Assembly: GCA_023554435.1 (NCBI GenBank)
Contig: JAMJQV010000054.1
Location: forward strand, 1-32,945
From: Gemmatimonadota bacterium
Lineage (GTDB): Bacteria; Gemmatimonadota; Gemmatimonadetes; Palauibacterales; Palauibacteraceae
Direction of reading: 5' to 3'
DNA: 32,945 bases
Part shown: positions 17,513-24,588 of the stretch, in pieces
Position numbering within the stretch: position 1 is the stretch's first letter
Layout: each line of letters opens with the position of its first letter
Notes under the pieces: model-generated
What the model was told of the DNA's origin: nothing
What the model saw: only the letters and a program-made list of their open reading frames with translations
Database searches by the model: none
Position numbers and translations under genes: made by a program

Positions 17513-18511
17513 TCAGCTGTCGGGATCCTGGCGCTCGAACCAGCGGCGCGTGGGATCCACACGGTTCACGTCGCCCGCCACCCGCACTTCGACGGCCCCC
17601 CCCTCCCGGAGGCTGTAGCCCGCGGGGGGGTACTGTCCCACGATCCTGCCCGGCGCCTCGAGCGCCTGCGGATCGTAGGTGATGGCCCCCAACTCGAGGC
17701 CCGCCCCGGACAGGGCGCCCTGTGCGTCATCCACGTGTCGGCCAACCAGTTCAGGCACCTGAACGACGGGACGCCCCTCGCTGACCACCAGCGTGACTTC
17801 GGCGGGCACCGCCAGCTCCGTACCTGCCTCGGGACGCGTCTGGACGGCCTTGCCCCCTTCGAGCGTATGCGTCGTCCGCTCGATCGCGACCTCGTACCCG
17901 AGCCGCTCCAGCACGATGGCCGCCTGCCGTTCGGATAGGCCCGATACGTCGGGAAGCACGTGAAGTTCTGGGCCACGGCTGAGGGACACGTAGATCGGCG
18001 CCCCGGGCCTGGCGTACTGCCCGGGCAACGGGTCCTGCGACAGGACGGCACCCTCCGGGGCCAGGTGATGGGTCACACCCGAGCGAACCGTGTATTCCAG
18101 GCCGATCCGATCCAGCCGGCCCTGCGCCTCGTCTTCCGTGAGACCTACCAGTTCGGGCACTTTGACGAGGGACGAATCATCCTCGACCCGCCCGCCCGGA
18201 AACACCCACTGCGCGGCCGCCAGATAGCCCCCCCCGAAGAACGCCGCCACCACGACCGCCGAGATGAGCCACCGGCCCCAGCGCCGACCGCCGCCAGCGG
18301 CCGCCACGACTTGCGTCTCGTGTTCCCTGGAGAACAGCTCGGACAGGGTCTGCGTGCGCGGCGGAGCCGCGGCAGCCGCCGTACCATCCGGCAGCTCCCT
18401 CTGCTCGGGAACGTCGCTCGATGCCTGTTCTTCCGGCGGCGGACCTGAAGCCCGCTCTCCGCCCCTGGCCCCCCGACCGCCGCCCAACCCGCGGCGCCGC
18501 CTGTAGCTCAT
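17513..18511 (-). CDS. PASTA-domain membrane protein lacking a kinase domain
   Basis: This 332-residue protein starts at ATG 18511, preceded by AAGGGGAA; the open frame runs further upstream into rsmB. Residues 1-80 form a cytoplasmic tail rich in Arg, Gly and Pro (MSYRRRRGLGGGRGARGGE) with a possible docking segment TLSELFSREHETQV. One membrane helix lies at about 81-101. Three PASTA domains follow at about 116-179, 184-246 and 250-313, each opening with a VPxLxGL-like motif (VKVPELVGLTEDEA, HVLPDVSGLSERQA, VQVPELVGRHVDDA). PASTA modules bind peptidoglycan or muropeptides and usually form the outer part of PrkC/PknB kinases or PBPs. No kinase or PBP domain is present. The gene directly follows rsmB, where Firmicutes often carry a PASTA kinase cluster. 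Confidence 0.9.
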   Translation of the reverse strand: MSYRRRRGLGGGRGARGGERASGPPPEEQASSDVPEQRELPDGTAAAAAPPRTQTLSELFSREHETQVVAAAGGGRRWGRWLISAVVVAAFFGGGYLAAAQWVFPGGRVEDDSSLVKVPELVGLTEDEAQGRLDRIGLEYTVRSGVTHHLAPEGAVLSQDPLPGQYARPGAPIYVSLSRGPELHVLPDVSGLSERQAAIVLERLGYEVAIERTTHTLEGGKAVQTRPEAGTELAVPAEVTLVVSEGRPVVQVPELVGRHVDDAQGALSGAGLELGAITYDPQALEAPGRIVGQYPPAGYSLREGGAVEVRVAGDVNRVDPTRRWFERQDPDS

Positions 18512-18549
18512 CCTGTCGTTCCCCTTTCGTCCGGGCCCTGAGCGGCCTG

Positions 18550-19914
18550 CTAAGAACGTCTCAGTCGGCTCGCGAACGCTCCGTCGGTGTCCCACTTCCA
18601 CGGCAACACCCGCAGGTCGCCGTTCTCATCGATCGCTTCATCGGGTACCCACATTGGCCCCGGCGGCTCCCTTCCGAAGTCGCCATGCCGGGCCAGAAAG
18701 CTCTCGACCTGCTCCTCGTTCTCCTCCGGCTCGAGAGAACAGGTCGCGTACACGAGCAGTCCTCCAGGCTCGACCAGGACCGCCATCGCATCCAGCAACT
18801 CGCGCTGCAGCGCCACGACTGAATCGAGCCTTTCCTGGTCCACGCGCCACCGGGCGTCCGGGCGGCGGCGCAGCACGCCGGTTCCCGTGCACGGTGCGTC
18901 GAGCAGAACCGTTCGCGCGCCGGCGATCGCTGGTGCACGCGCGTCCGCCCTGAGCAGGTGAATATCCAGCCCGAGCCTGGCGACCGGTTCACGCAGCCGG
19001 TCTAGCCGGCGACCACTCAGGTCGGCAGCCACAAATGGACGGGCACCCCGGGCCCTCGACGCCAGGGCGAGAGTCTTTCCACCCGGTGCCGCACAGGCAT
19101 CCAGAACGGGGCCCATGCATCCATCGCCCACGTAGTCTACCACCGCAGAGGCGGCGGGGTCCTGCACGACACACGGGAGACTCCCGAGCACTTGCTCCGG
19201 CCGACCCTCACGGACGCGGAACATCGACTTCCAGCCAGGCTCGGCCACCAACCGGACCCCTGCGATCGGCGTGAGGTCATCGTCCGAATCCGCATCTGCG
19301 TCCAGCAATCGCACCGTCACCGGTGGAGCCCGGTTATCATTCTCCACCAGACGCCGAACCGAGGCAAGCGGCCAGCGCGACAGCCAACGATGAATCAGCC
19401 AGCGGGGGTGCGATCCCCACGTCGCGAGATACCCCTCGGGATCAGCATCCGCATCGGGAAATGCCGTCGCCTGTGGCCCTTCCCTCGCGGCTCGACGCAG
19501 GACCGCATTCGCCAGTCCGCTGACCTTCGGGCCGACGGTTCGCTTGAGTCCTTCGACCGTCTGGTCGACGGCTGCATGGTCAGGTACGCGGGTCTCGCGC
19601 ATCTGGTACAGACCAAGGCGCAGCCACTGGAGTACGCGGGGATCCAGGCGACGGATCGGCCTGTCGAGCAGCAGACCCAACTCGGCATCCAGGCGGGAGC
19701 GCAGGCGGATCGAGCCGTACGCCAGTTCGAGCGCCAGGCCGCGATCGTCCGGCTGGAGACCCGACAGACGACGCGACGCGGCGTGATCGGCGAACTCGCC
19801 GCGATCCACGTCGCACAGGGTGTGAAATGCGGCGAGGCGGGGGCCCTCCCCCGACCCCTCCCGTTCCTGGTTCAATCCAGCATGCCTGTCGACGGGCTCG
19901 AGGGTACGCCCCAT
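18550..19914 (-). CDS. rsmB: 16S rRNA (cytosine-967-C5)-methyltransferase
   Basis: RsmB (Sun/Fmu) methylates C967 of 16S rRNA using S-adenosylmethionine. From ATG 19914 the protein has 454 residues. An N-terminal NusB-like RNA-binding domain covers about 24-160. The methyltransferase domain carries the SAM loop VLDACAAPGGKTLAL (about 270-283). The two catalytic cysteines are in LDAPCTGTGVLRRRPDARW (C342) and YATCSLEPEENEEQ (C392). The start is uncertain: ATG 19914 overlaps thiG by 43 nt, whereas a TTG at 19875 overlaps the thiG stop as TTGA and would give a 441-residue protein. The open frame further upstream lies over thiG and is not coding. In many bacteria rsmB directly follows fmt; here thiamine genes separate them. 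Confidence 0.95.
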   Translation of the reverse strand: MGRTLEPVDRHAGLNQEREGSGEGPRLAAFHTLCDVDRGEFADHAASRRLSGLQPDDRGLALELAYGSIRLRSRLDAELGLLLDRPIRRLDPRVLQWLRLGLYQMRETRVPDHAAVDQTVEGLKRTVGPKVSGLANAVLRRAAREGPQATAFPDADADPEGYLATWGSHPRWLIHRWLSRWPLASVRRLVENDNRAPPVTVRLLDADADSDDDLTPIAGVRLVAEPGWKSMFRVREGRPEQVLGSLPCVVQDPAASAVVDYVGDGCMGPVLDACAAPGGKTLALASRARGARPFVAADLSGRRLDRLREPVARLGLDIHLLRADARAPAIAGARTVLLDAPCTGTGVLRRRPDARWRVDQERLDSVVALQRELLDAMAVLVEPGGLLVYATCSLEPEENEEQVESFLARHGDFGREPPGPMWVPDEAIDENGDLRVLPWKWDTDGAFASRLRRS

Positions 19915-20678
19915 TCTCGCACCGGCATGCGACCCGCCAGCCACGCAGCTCGCCCGGCCTCGACTGCCTGGCGCATGGCGTGCGCCATGAGCACCGGGTC
20001 CTCGGCCGCCGCCAGCGCCGTGTTCATGAGAATGCCGTCCACCCCCTGCTCCATGGTCTCGCACGCATCGGAGGCCGTCCCGACCCCCGCGTCCACGATC
20101 ACCGGAACGTCCAGCCGGCTCTTGAGAATCCGGATGTTCACGGGGTTGAGCAGTCCCAGTCCGCTCCCGATCGGAGAGGCCAGGGGCATGACGGCCGCGG
20201 CACCCGCATCCTGGAGCTTGAGAGCCGTGATCAGGTCGTCGTTCGTGTAGGGCAGCACCGTGAAGCCCTCTGCCACCAGCGTCCGCGTCGCTGCCAGCAA
20301 CGCTTCCGTATCCGGAAGCAACGTCTCCTGGTCCCCGATCACCTCGAGCTTTACCCAGTCACTGAGTCCTGCCTCGCGTCCCAGTCGGGCGTACCGCACC
20401 GCATCCTCCTCGGTATAGCACCCGGCGGTGTTGGGCAGGAGGAAGAACTCCTGCGGGTCGAGGTGGTGCAGCAAGCTCTCTTCTTTCGAGGCGTCCAGAT
20501 CGACGCGACGCACCGCTACGGTGACCATCTCCGCGCCCGAGGCCCTCAGCGCCGCTACCGTCTGCCGGGCGTCTCTGTACTTGCCGGTGCCGACGATCAG
20601 ACGCGACTCGAATGTCCGTCCGCCGATCGCCAGGGGGTTCGGATCCGCCGCCAACCCGTTTCTCATGACCGTACTCAT
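19872..20678 (-). CDS. thiG: Thiazole synthase
   Basis: ThiG condenses deoxyxylulose 5-phosphate, ThiS thiocarboxylate and dehydroglycine into the thiazole phosphate precursor of thiamine. The protein has 268 residues in a TIM-barrel fold. The family opening LAIGGRTFESRLIVGTGKY is present, as is the Schiff-base lysine in SDWVKLEVIGD (K110). VLPYTNDDLITALKL, AAAVMPLASPIGSGLG, NPVNIRILK and VIVDAGVGTASDA form the phosphate-binding and active-site strands. The thiS gene lies 28 nt upstream, and the 3' end overlaps rsmB. The glycine oxidase/tyrosine lyase (ThiO/ThiH) and ThiF needed to supply substrates are not in the window. Confidence 0.97.
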   Translation of the reverse strand: MSTVMRNGLAADPNPLAIGGRTFESRLIVGTGKYRDARQTVAALRASGAEMVTVAVRRVDLDASKEESLLHHLDPQEFFLLPNTAGCYTEEDAVRYARLGREAGLSDWVKLEVIGDQETLLPDTEALLAATRTLVAEGFTVLPYTNDDLITALKLQDAGAAAVMPLASPIGSGLGLLNPVNIRILKSRLDVPVIVDAGVGTASDACETMEQGVDGILMNTALAAAEDPVLMAHAMRQAVEAGRAAWLAGRMPVREWGVPSSPSTGMLD

Positions 20679-20706
20679 GTGTCGACTCGATACTCCTGTA
20701 TGTGAC

Positions 20707-20910
20707 TCAACCGCCGCCCACGAAGTGGACGATCTCGATTCGATCTCCGTCCCGCAGGGCCACCTCCGCGATCTCGGTTCGCCGGATGATCTGTCGGTTC
20801 AGCTCCACGACCACCAGTCGCCCGTCCAGCTCCAGGTCCTCCAGGAGTCCGGCCACCGTGTGGCCGTCGCTGACCTCCCGGTCCTTACCGTTGACTTCTA
20901 TGCGAAGCAT
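20707..20910 (-). CDS. thiS: Sulfur carrier protein ThiS
   Basis: This 67-residue protein has a ubiquitin-like beta-grasp fold. It starts at ATG 20910 (MLRIEVNGKDREVSDGHTVA), which overlaps the end of the upstream ThiE/TenI gene by 13 nt. The protein ends in VHFVGGG. The C-terminal Gly-Gly is adenylated and thiocarboxylated in this family and donates sulfur to ThiG. The segment VVVELNRQIIRRTEI is the conserved central strand (usually AVxxNxxxVPR). The longer open frame upstream lies over the ThiE/TenI gene and is not used. Length and the terminal Gly-Gly make the call secure. Confidence 0.95.
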   Translation of the reverse strand: MLRIEVNGKDREVSDGHTVAGLLEDLELDGRLVVVELNRQIIRRTEIAEVALRDGDRIEIVHFVGGG

Positions 20911-21545
20911 ACGCCCTCGCCCTCCTGTTGAGCGCACAGTTCGATCAGGCGAAGGGCCTCCTGCACGGGATTCTCCGCCTGCCAGACTGCGCGAATCACG
21001 GCGATCCCGCAGGCCCCTGCCTTCAGCACCTGTCGCGCGTTGCCCGATTCGATTCCCCCGATTCCTACCACCGGCACGCCTGCTTCGAGGCACGAGGCCA
21101 CCAGCGCGGGTCCGGCTGGAGCCCGACCCGGGTGTGTGGCGGTCGAGAACACCGACCCGGCTACCACGAAGTCGGCGCCTTCGGCCGCCCTCTCAAGGGC
21201 CTCACCGGCCGAGTGCACGGATGCCCCGATGGCGAAACGCCCTTCCCGAAGCCGGTGGACTGCGTTCACCGGAAGAGAGCCCGTGCCCAGCTGGACGGCC
21301 TGAGCTCCCGAGGTGAGCGCCACATCGACCCGGTCGTTGATCACGCACCAGGCGCCGGATTCGGCAGCGGAGTCTCCGAGCCTCACGGCCAGCCGATGGA
21401 GATTCCGACCGTCCGTGCGGCGCAGCCTCAGGTGAAGTGCGATCCGTTCGCGGCCAGCAGCCATCAGGTTCCCGGCATTCGCCACGAACGAACGAGCTTC
21501 TGCCACTTCGTCCGTCGCGATTACATGGAGGAGCGGGACGTTCAC
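20898..21545 (-). CDS. ThiE/TenI-family protein (thiamine phosphate synthase or thiazole tautomerase)
   Basis: This 215-residue TIM-barrel protein starts at GTG 21545, which overlaps the fmt stop as GTGA. Seen motifs are LHVIATD, LHLRLRRTDGRN, INDRVDVALTSGAQAVQLG, IGASVHSAGEALERAAEGADF, VAGSVFSTATHPGR and VVGIGGIESGNARQVLKAGA, then GIAVIRAVW. ThiE normally has VHLGQxDLP and FPTxTK; here these are VQLGTGSLP and FSTATH, and the SVHS and PGRAPAG motifs are closer to TenI, the aromatising thiazole tautomerase. B. subtilis TenI has a catalytic His in its GHVF motif, and here the residue is Ser. Position directly before thiS-thiG fits TenI. Superfamily is certain; the reaction is not. Confidence 0.88.
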   Translation of the reverse strand: MNVPLLHVIATDEVAEARSFVANAGNLMAAGRERIALHLRLRRTDGRNLHRLAVRLGDSAAESGAWCVINDRVDVALTSGAQAVQLGTGSLPVNAVHRLREGRFAIGASVHSAGEALERAAEGADFVVAGSVFSTATHPGRAPAGPALVASCLEAGVPVVGIGGIESGNARQVLKAGACGIAVIRAVWQAENPVQEALRLIELCAQQEGEGVCFA

Positions 21546-22474
21546 TCGAACGATTGGCCCTCCGCCACGCCCCGGCCATTGATCCAGGACTCCGAGGTCA
21601 TTCGGGGACGACCCGCCGGCTTCACCTCGCGCAGCCGAATCGCGCCCGATCCCGTGGCCACCACAAGCCCATTCCTGGCATCGGCAGCGAGCACGCTGCC
21701 CGGAGGCCCCGAGCCATCGTACGAATCCGCTTCCGGGCCAAACACCTGAACCGCCTGCTCTTCGAGTGTGGTCCAGGCTCCGGGCCACGGATCGCATCCG
21801 CGGATCCACCGATCGAGCTCGCCAGCCGGAAGCCGCCAGTCCAGCCGGGCACCCTCCCTGCTCATCTTCGGAGCGTCGGTGGCGTGCTCGTGGACCTGCG
21901 GTTCCTCGCGCAAGACTCCCGCTTCCATCTGTGCGAGGGCCTCGACCAGGGCCGTTGCCCCGATCTCGGAGAGCATTTCGTACAACTCGCCCGCCGTCAG
22001 GTCCGGCGGCAGCTCGACGGCCACCCGGTACAGCACCGGCCCGGCATCCAGCTCGCGAACCATTCGCATGATCGTCACGCCCGAGTGCTCGTGTCCGCGG
22101 ATGATCGCCCAGTTGACCGGCGCCGCCCCGCGAAGCTCGGGCAGCAGCGAACCGTGGACGTTCACAGAACCTCGCGGAGGAAGGGTCAGCACCTCCTCGG
22201 TGAGGATCTCGCCGTAGGCCGCCACGACCGAGATCTCGGGATCCAGGTCTCGCAGCTGGGCCAGGAACGCCTCTCCCCGGGGCTTCTCCGGCTGGAGAAC
22301 GGGGATGCCCTCTTCTTCCGCCACGGTCTTGATGGCCCCGCTCCGAACGGCACGTCCTCGCCCGGCCGGCCGGTCCGGCTGGGTGACCACGGCCACCACC
22401 GCGTGTCCCTCTTCCTGGAGGGCTCGGAGAGACGGTACACCGAAGTCCGGGGTACCCCAGAAGAGGATTTTCAT
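21542..22474 (-). CDS. fmt: Methionyl-tRNA formyltransferase
   Basis: Fmt formylates initiator Met-tRNA using 10-formyl-THF. The length of 310 residues is normal. The N-terminal Rossmann-like opening is MKILFWGTPDFGVPSLRAL, followed by VVTQPDRPAGRGR. The catalytic Asn/His pair is in SVNVHGSLLPELRGAAPVNWA, and the catalytic Asp in MVRELDAGPVL. The C-terminal OB-like tRNA-binding domain covers about 205-300 (IRGCDPWPGAW and VVATGSGAIRLREVKPAGR). The ATG at 22474 has GGAG at 7 nt. It lies 31 nt after def, the usual def-fmt pairing of initiator formylation and deformylation. Confidence 0.97.
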   Translation of the reverse strand: MKILFWGTPDFGVPSLRALQEEGHAVVAVVTQPDRPAGRGRAVRSGAIKTVAEEEGIPVLQPEKPRGEAFLAQLRDLDPEISVVAAYGEILTEEVLTLPPRGSVNVHGSLLPELRGAAPVNWAIIRGHEHSGVTIMRMVRELDAGPVLYRVAVELPPDLTAGELYEMLSEIGATALVEALAQMEAGVLREEPQVHEHATDAPKMSREGARLDWRLPAGELDRWIRGCDPWPGAWTTLEEQAVQVFGPEADSYDGSGPPGSVLAADARNGLVVATGSGAIRLREVKPAGRPRMTSESWINGRGVAEGQSFE

Positions 22475-22505
22475 GTGCCGTCTCCGTCGACTCCGCGGTC
22501 GCGTT

Positions 22506-23015
22506 TCAGGATGAGCCCTGACGCCCGGCTTCGTCCGTCTTTGACCACTTCTTGAGCAGCATACGACGCTTGAGCGGACTTACGCGATCGATGAACAGGA
22601 CCCCATCCAGGTGGTCGTTCTCGTGCTGGAGACAGCGGCTCAGGAGGCCGGTCGCCTCGATGCGCACGGGCTCTCCGTCCCGATCCAGGCCCTCGACCAC
22701 CACCTGCCCGCTTCGCTCCACGACCTCGTCGAGCCCCGGAATGCTGAGGCAGCCCTCGACTTCCTTCTGCTTCCCCGTTGCCTCTACGATGCGAGGGTTC
22801 ACCAGCACCCCGGGCGCGATCTCGTCCTCGCGCACATCGTAGACGAACACCCGCAGTGGGACGCCGATCTGGGGTGCCGCCAGGCCGATCCCGTCTTCCG
22901 CATACATGGTCTCGAGGAGGTCGTCCACCAGGGCGCGGATGTCGTCGTCGATCGTCTCCACTTCGCGGCACATCTCCCGCAACACGGGATCGCCCAGGTA
23001 CCGTACCTCGCGCAC
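22506..23015 (-). CDS. def: Peptide deformylase
   Basis: Def removes the N-formyl group from nascent proteins at the ribosome exit. All three family motifs are present: GIGLAAPQIG, EGCLSIPG and the metal site QHENDHLDGVLFIDRV. Together they supply the Cys and two His metal ligands and the catalytic Glu. A GTG at 23021 lies only 1 nt after AAGGA. The second GTG at 23015 (MREVRYLGDPVLRE) has that AAGGA at 7 nt and is chosen; it gives 169 residues. The C-terminal KRRMLLKKWSKTDEAGRQ resembles ribosome-binding tails of other deformylases. It sits between yajC and fmt. Confidence 0.97.
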   Translation of the reverse strand: MREVRYLGDPVLREMCREVETIDDDIRALVDDLLETMYAEDGIGLAAPQIGVPLRVFVYDVREDEIAPGVLVNPRIVEATGKQKEVEGCLSIPGLDEVVERSGQVVVEGLDRDGEPVRIEATGLLSRCLQHENDHLDGVLFIDRVSPLKRRMLLKKWSKTDEAGRQGSS

Positions 23016-23050
23016 GCTCACGTCCTTCGTGCCTTCCCCGCCGCCGGTCG

Positions 23051-23365
23051 TCAGCCTTCGGCCTGCGGGCCGCTCGCCTTGCGCCCCACCTTGGACCGCT
23101 CGATCTCGAGCCGGGTGTCATCGGCCGTCTTGATCGTCATGCGGTCGTCGGTGAGGTGTATGATCTTGCCGATGATTCCGCCGATGGTGACGACTTCGTC
23201 GCCGCGGCTGAGGGACTTCACCATCTCGTCGTGAGACTTCTGTTGCTTCCGTTGCGGCCGGATGAGCAGGAAGTAGAAGATCAGGAAGATGGCACCGAAC
23301 ATGAATACTGTGCCGAACGGATTCGGCCCGGCCGCCGGCGTCTGCAGAAGTGAAAGGATCAGCAC
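23051..23365 (-). CDS. yajC: Sec translocon accessory subunit YajC
   Basis: This 104-residue protein starts at GTG 23365, with a strong AGGAG at 7 nt. It has one membrane helix at about 17-36 (GTVFMFGAIFLIFYFLLIRP) followed by the diagnostic RPQRKQQKSHDEMVKSL and the KOW-like GDEVVTIGGIIGKI. YajC associates with SecDF and SecYEG. The tgt-yajC order is common in bacteria, but secD and secF usually follow and here def follows instead. The 88-nt gap to tgt is the largest in the 30730-2040 run and is locally AT-rich just after tgt (about 23440-23453), so an internal promoter is possible but not evident. Confidence 0.95.
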   Translation of the reverse strand: MLILSLLQTPAAGPNPFGTVFMFGAIFLIFYFLLIRPQRKQQKSHDEMVKSLSRGDEVVTIGGIIGKIIHLTDDRMTIKTADDTRLEIERSKVGRKASGPQAEG

Positions 23366-23453
23366 TGTTCGTCTCCTGGTGGCCCTTTCCCGCCGCGAGC
23401 GGGCGTGGCCTTGGGTGGTTCAGTTGTCTCACTCAGCCAAATAACTTAATGGA

Positions 23454-24578
23454 TCAGGATCGGTATCGATCCAGCCAGGCATCCGCCCACGAGTCGAACT
23501 CGGAGGCCAGGACGGCCGCCCGGGCTTCGGCAGCCAGGTCGATCAGAAACGCCAGGTTGTGCAGTGAGAGGAGCCTCAGTCCGAGGAGCTCATCGGCCAC
23601 GAACAGGTGGCGCAGATAGGCCCGCGTGTAGTTCCGGCAGCACTCGCATCGGCAATCCGGATCCAGCGGACGCCCGTCGCGAGCCAGGTCCGCTCGCTTC
23701 GCGTTCAATCGTCCGTCCCGGGTGAACGCCGTTCCGTTGCGACCGTTACGGGTCGGGGCCACGCAATCGAACAAGTCGATCCCGCGCCGCACGGCCTCGA
23801 CCAGGTCCTCCGGATACCCGACTCCCATCAGGTAGCGGGGCAGCTTGGCGGGCATGGCGGGCTCGAGGACCTCCAGCATGGCCAGGGTCACGTCCTTCGC
23901 CTCTCCGACCGACAGGCCCCCGATACCGACACCCGGCCACTCGCCCGACTCGAGGGTGCGCTGGAGGGACTCCAGGCGCAGATCCTCGAACGAGGCGCCC
24001 TGGATGATGGGGAACAGGAGGCCCGGCGCGGCGCCCTCTGCCTCCAGGTCGGAATGTCGGGCCCGGCAACGGTCGAGCCACAGGATGGTGCGATCCAGGG
24101 CCTCGCGCGCCGTCGGACGGTCCGCCTGTCCGGGCGGGCACTCGTCCAGCGCCATCATGATGTCCGAGCCCAGAATCGACTGGATCTCCACGGCGCGCTC
24201 GGGAGTCAGGAGGTGACGGGACCCGTCGATGTGGCTCTGGAAGGTCACGCCCTCGTCTTCCACCCGGTTGATACGGGCGAGGGAGAACACCTGGAATCCA
24301 CCCGAGTCCGTCAGAATGGGCCCGTCCCAGTGCATGAACCGGTGCAGTCCCCCCATCTCCCGCATCACCTCGGTACCCGGACGCAGGTTCAGGTGGTAGG
24401 TGTTCGCCAGGATGATCTGCGACCCGATCGAGCGCAGGTCCTCGGGCGTAAGCGATTTCACCGTACCCTGCGTGCCCACCGGCATGAAGCAGGGGGTCTG
24501 AACCTCACCACGCTCCAGCGCGAGCACCCCGGCGCGTGCCCGGCCGTCCACTCCGTCGATACTGAACCGCCCGTTCAT
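23454..24578 (-). CDS. tgt: Queuine tRNA-ribosyltransferase
   Basis: Bacterial TGT exchanges G34 for preQ1 in GUN tRNAs, the first tRNA-bound step of queuosine synthesis. From ATG 24578 there are 374 residues. This ATG is 5 nt after GAGGTGA, a better start than the GTG at 24587. Catalytic and substrate motifs are ILTDSGGFQVFSL, ALDECPP, GGLSVGE, YLMGVGYPEDLVEA and the nucleophile segment DLFDCVAPTRNGRNGTAFT. The zinc site is DCRCECCRNYTRAYLRHL. It lies 10 nt after queA, so the two queuosine genes are probably coupled. Confidence 0.97.
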   Translation of the reverse strand: MNGRFSIDGVDGRARAGVLALERGEVQTPCFMPVGTQGTVKSLTPEDLRSIGSQIILANTYHLNLRPGTEVMREMGGLHRFMHWDGPILTDSGGFQVFSLARINRVEDEGVTFQSHIDGSRHLLTPERAVEIQSILGSDIMMALDECPPGQADRPTAREALDRTILWLDRCRARHSDLEAEGAAPGLLFPIIQGASFEDLRLESLQRTLESGEWPGVGIGGLSVGEAKDVTLAMLEVLEPAMPAKLPRYLMGVGYPEDLVEAVRRGIDLFDCVAPTRNGRNGTAFTRDGRLNAKRADLARDGRPLDPDCRCECCRNYTRAYLRHLFVADELLGLRLLSLHNLAFLIDLAAEARAAVLASEFDSWADAWLDRYRS

Positions 24579-24588
24579 TGCGCTCACC

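Noticed and set aside
15751..17682. 643-aa plus-strand open frame across tsaD, YbbR and PASTA genes
   Set aside because: It spans three well-supported minus-strand genes and their junctions; composition is that of reverse-complement codons.
20679..20706. TPP riboswitch for the thiamine genes
   Set aside because: Only 28 nt separate thiS and thiG, and fmt overlaps the first gene; no room for or sign of the conserved TPP core.
23366..23453. PreQ1 riboswitch or clear promoter in the tgt-yajC gap
   Set aside because: No preQ1-like pseudoknot motif, and the AT-rich patch lacks a matched -35/-10 pair; a small CCCGC/GCGGG stem is too weak to call.
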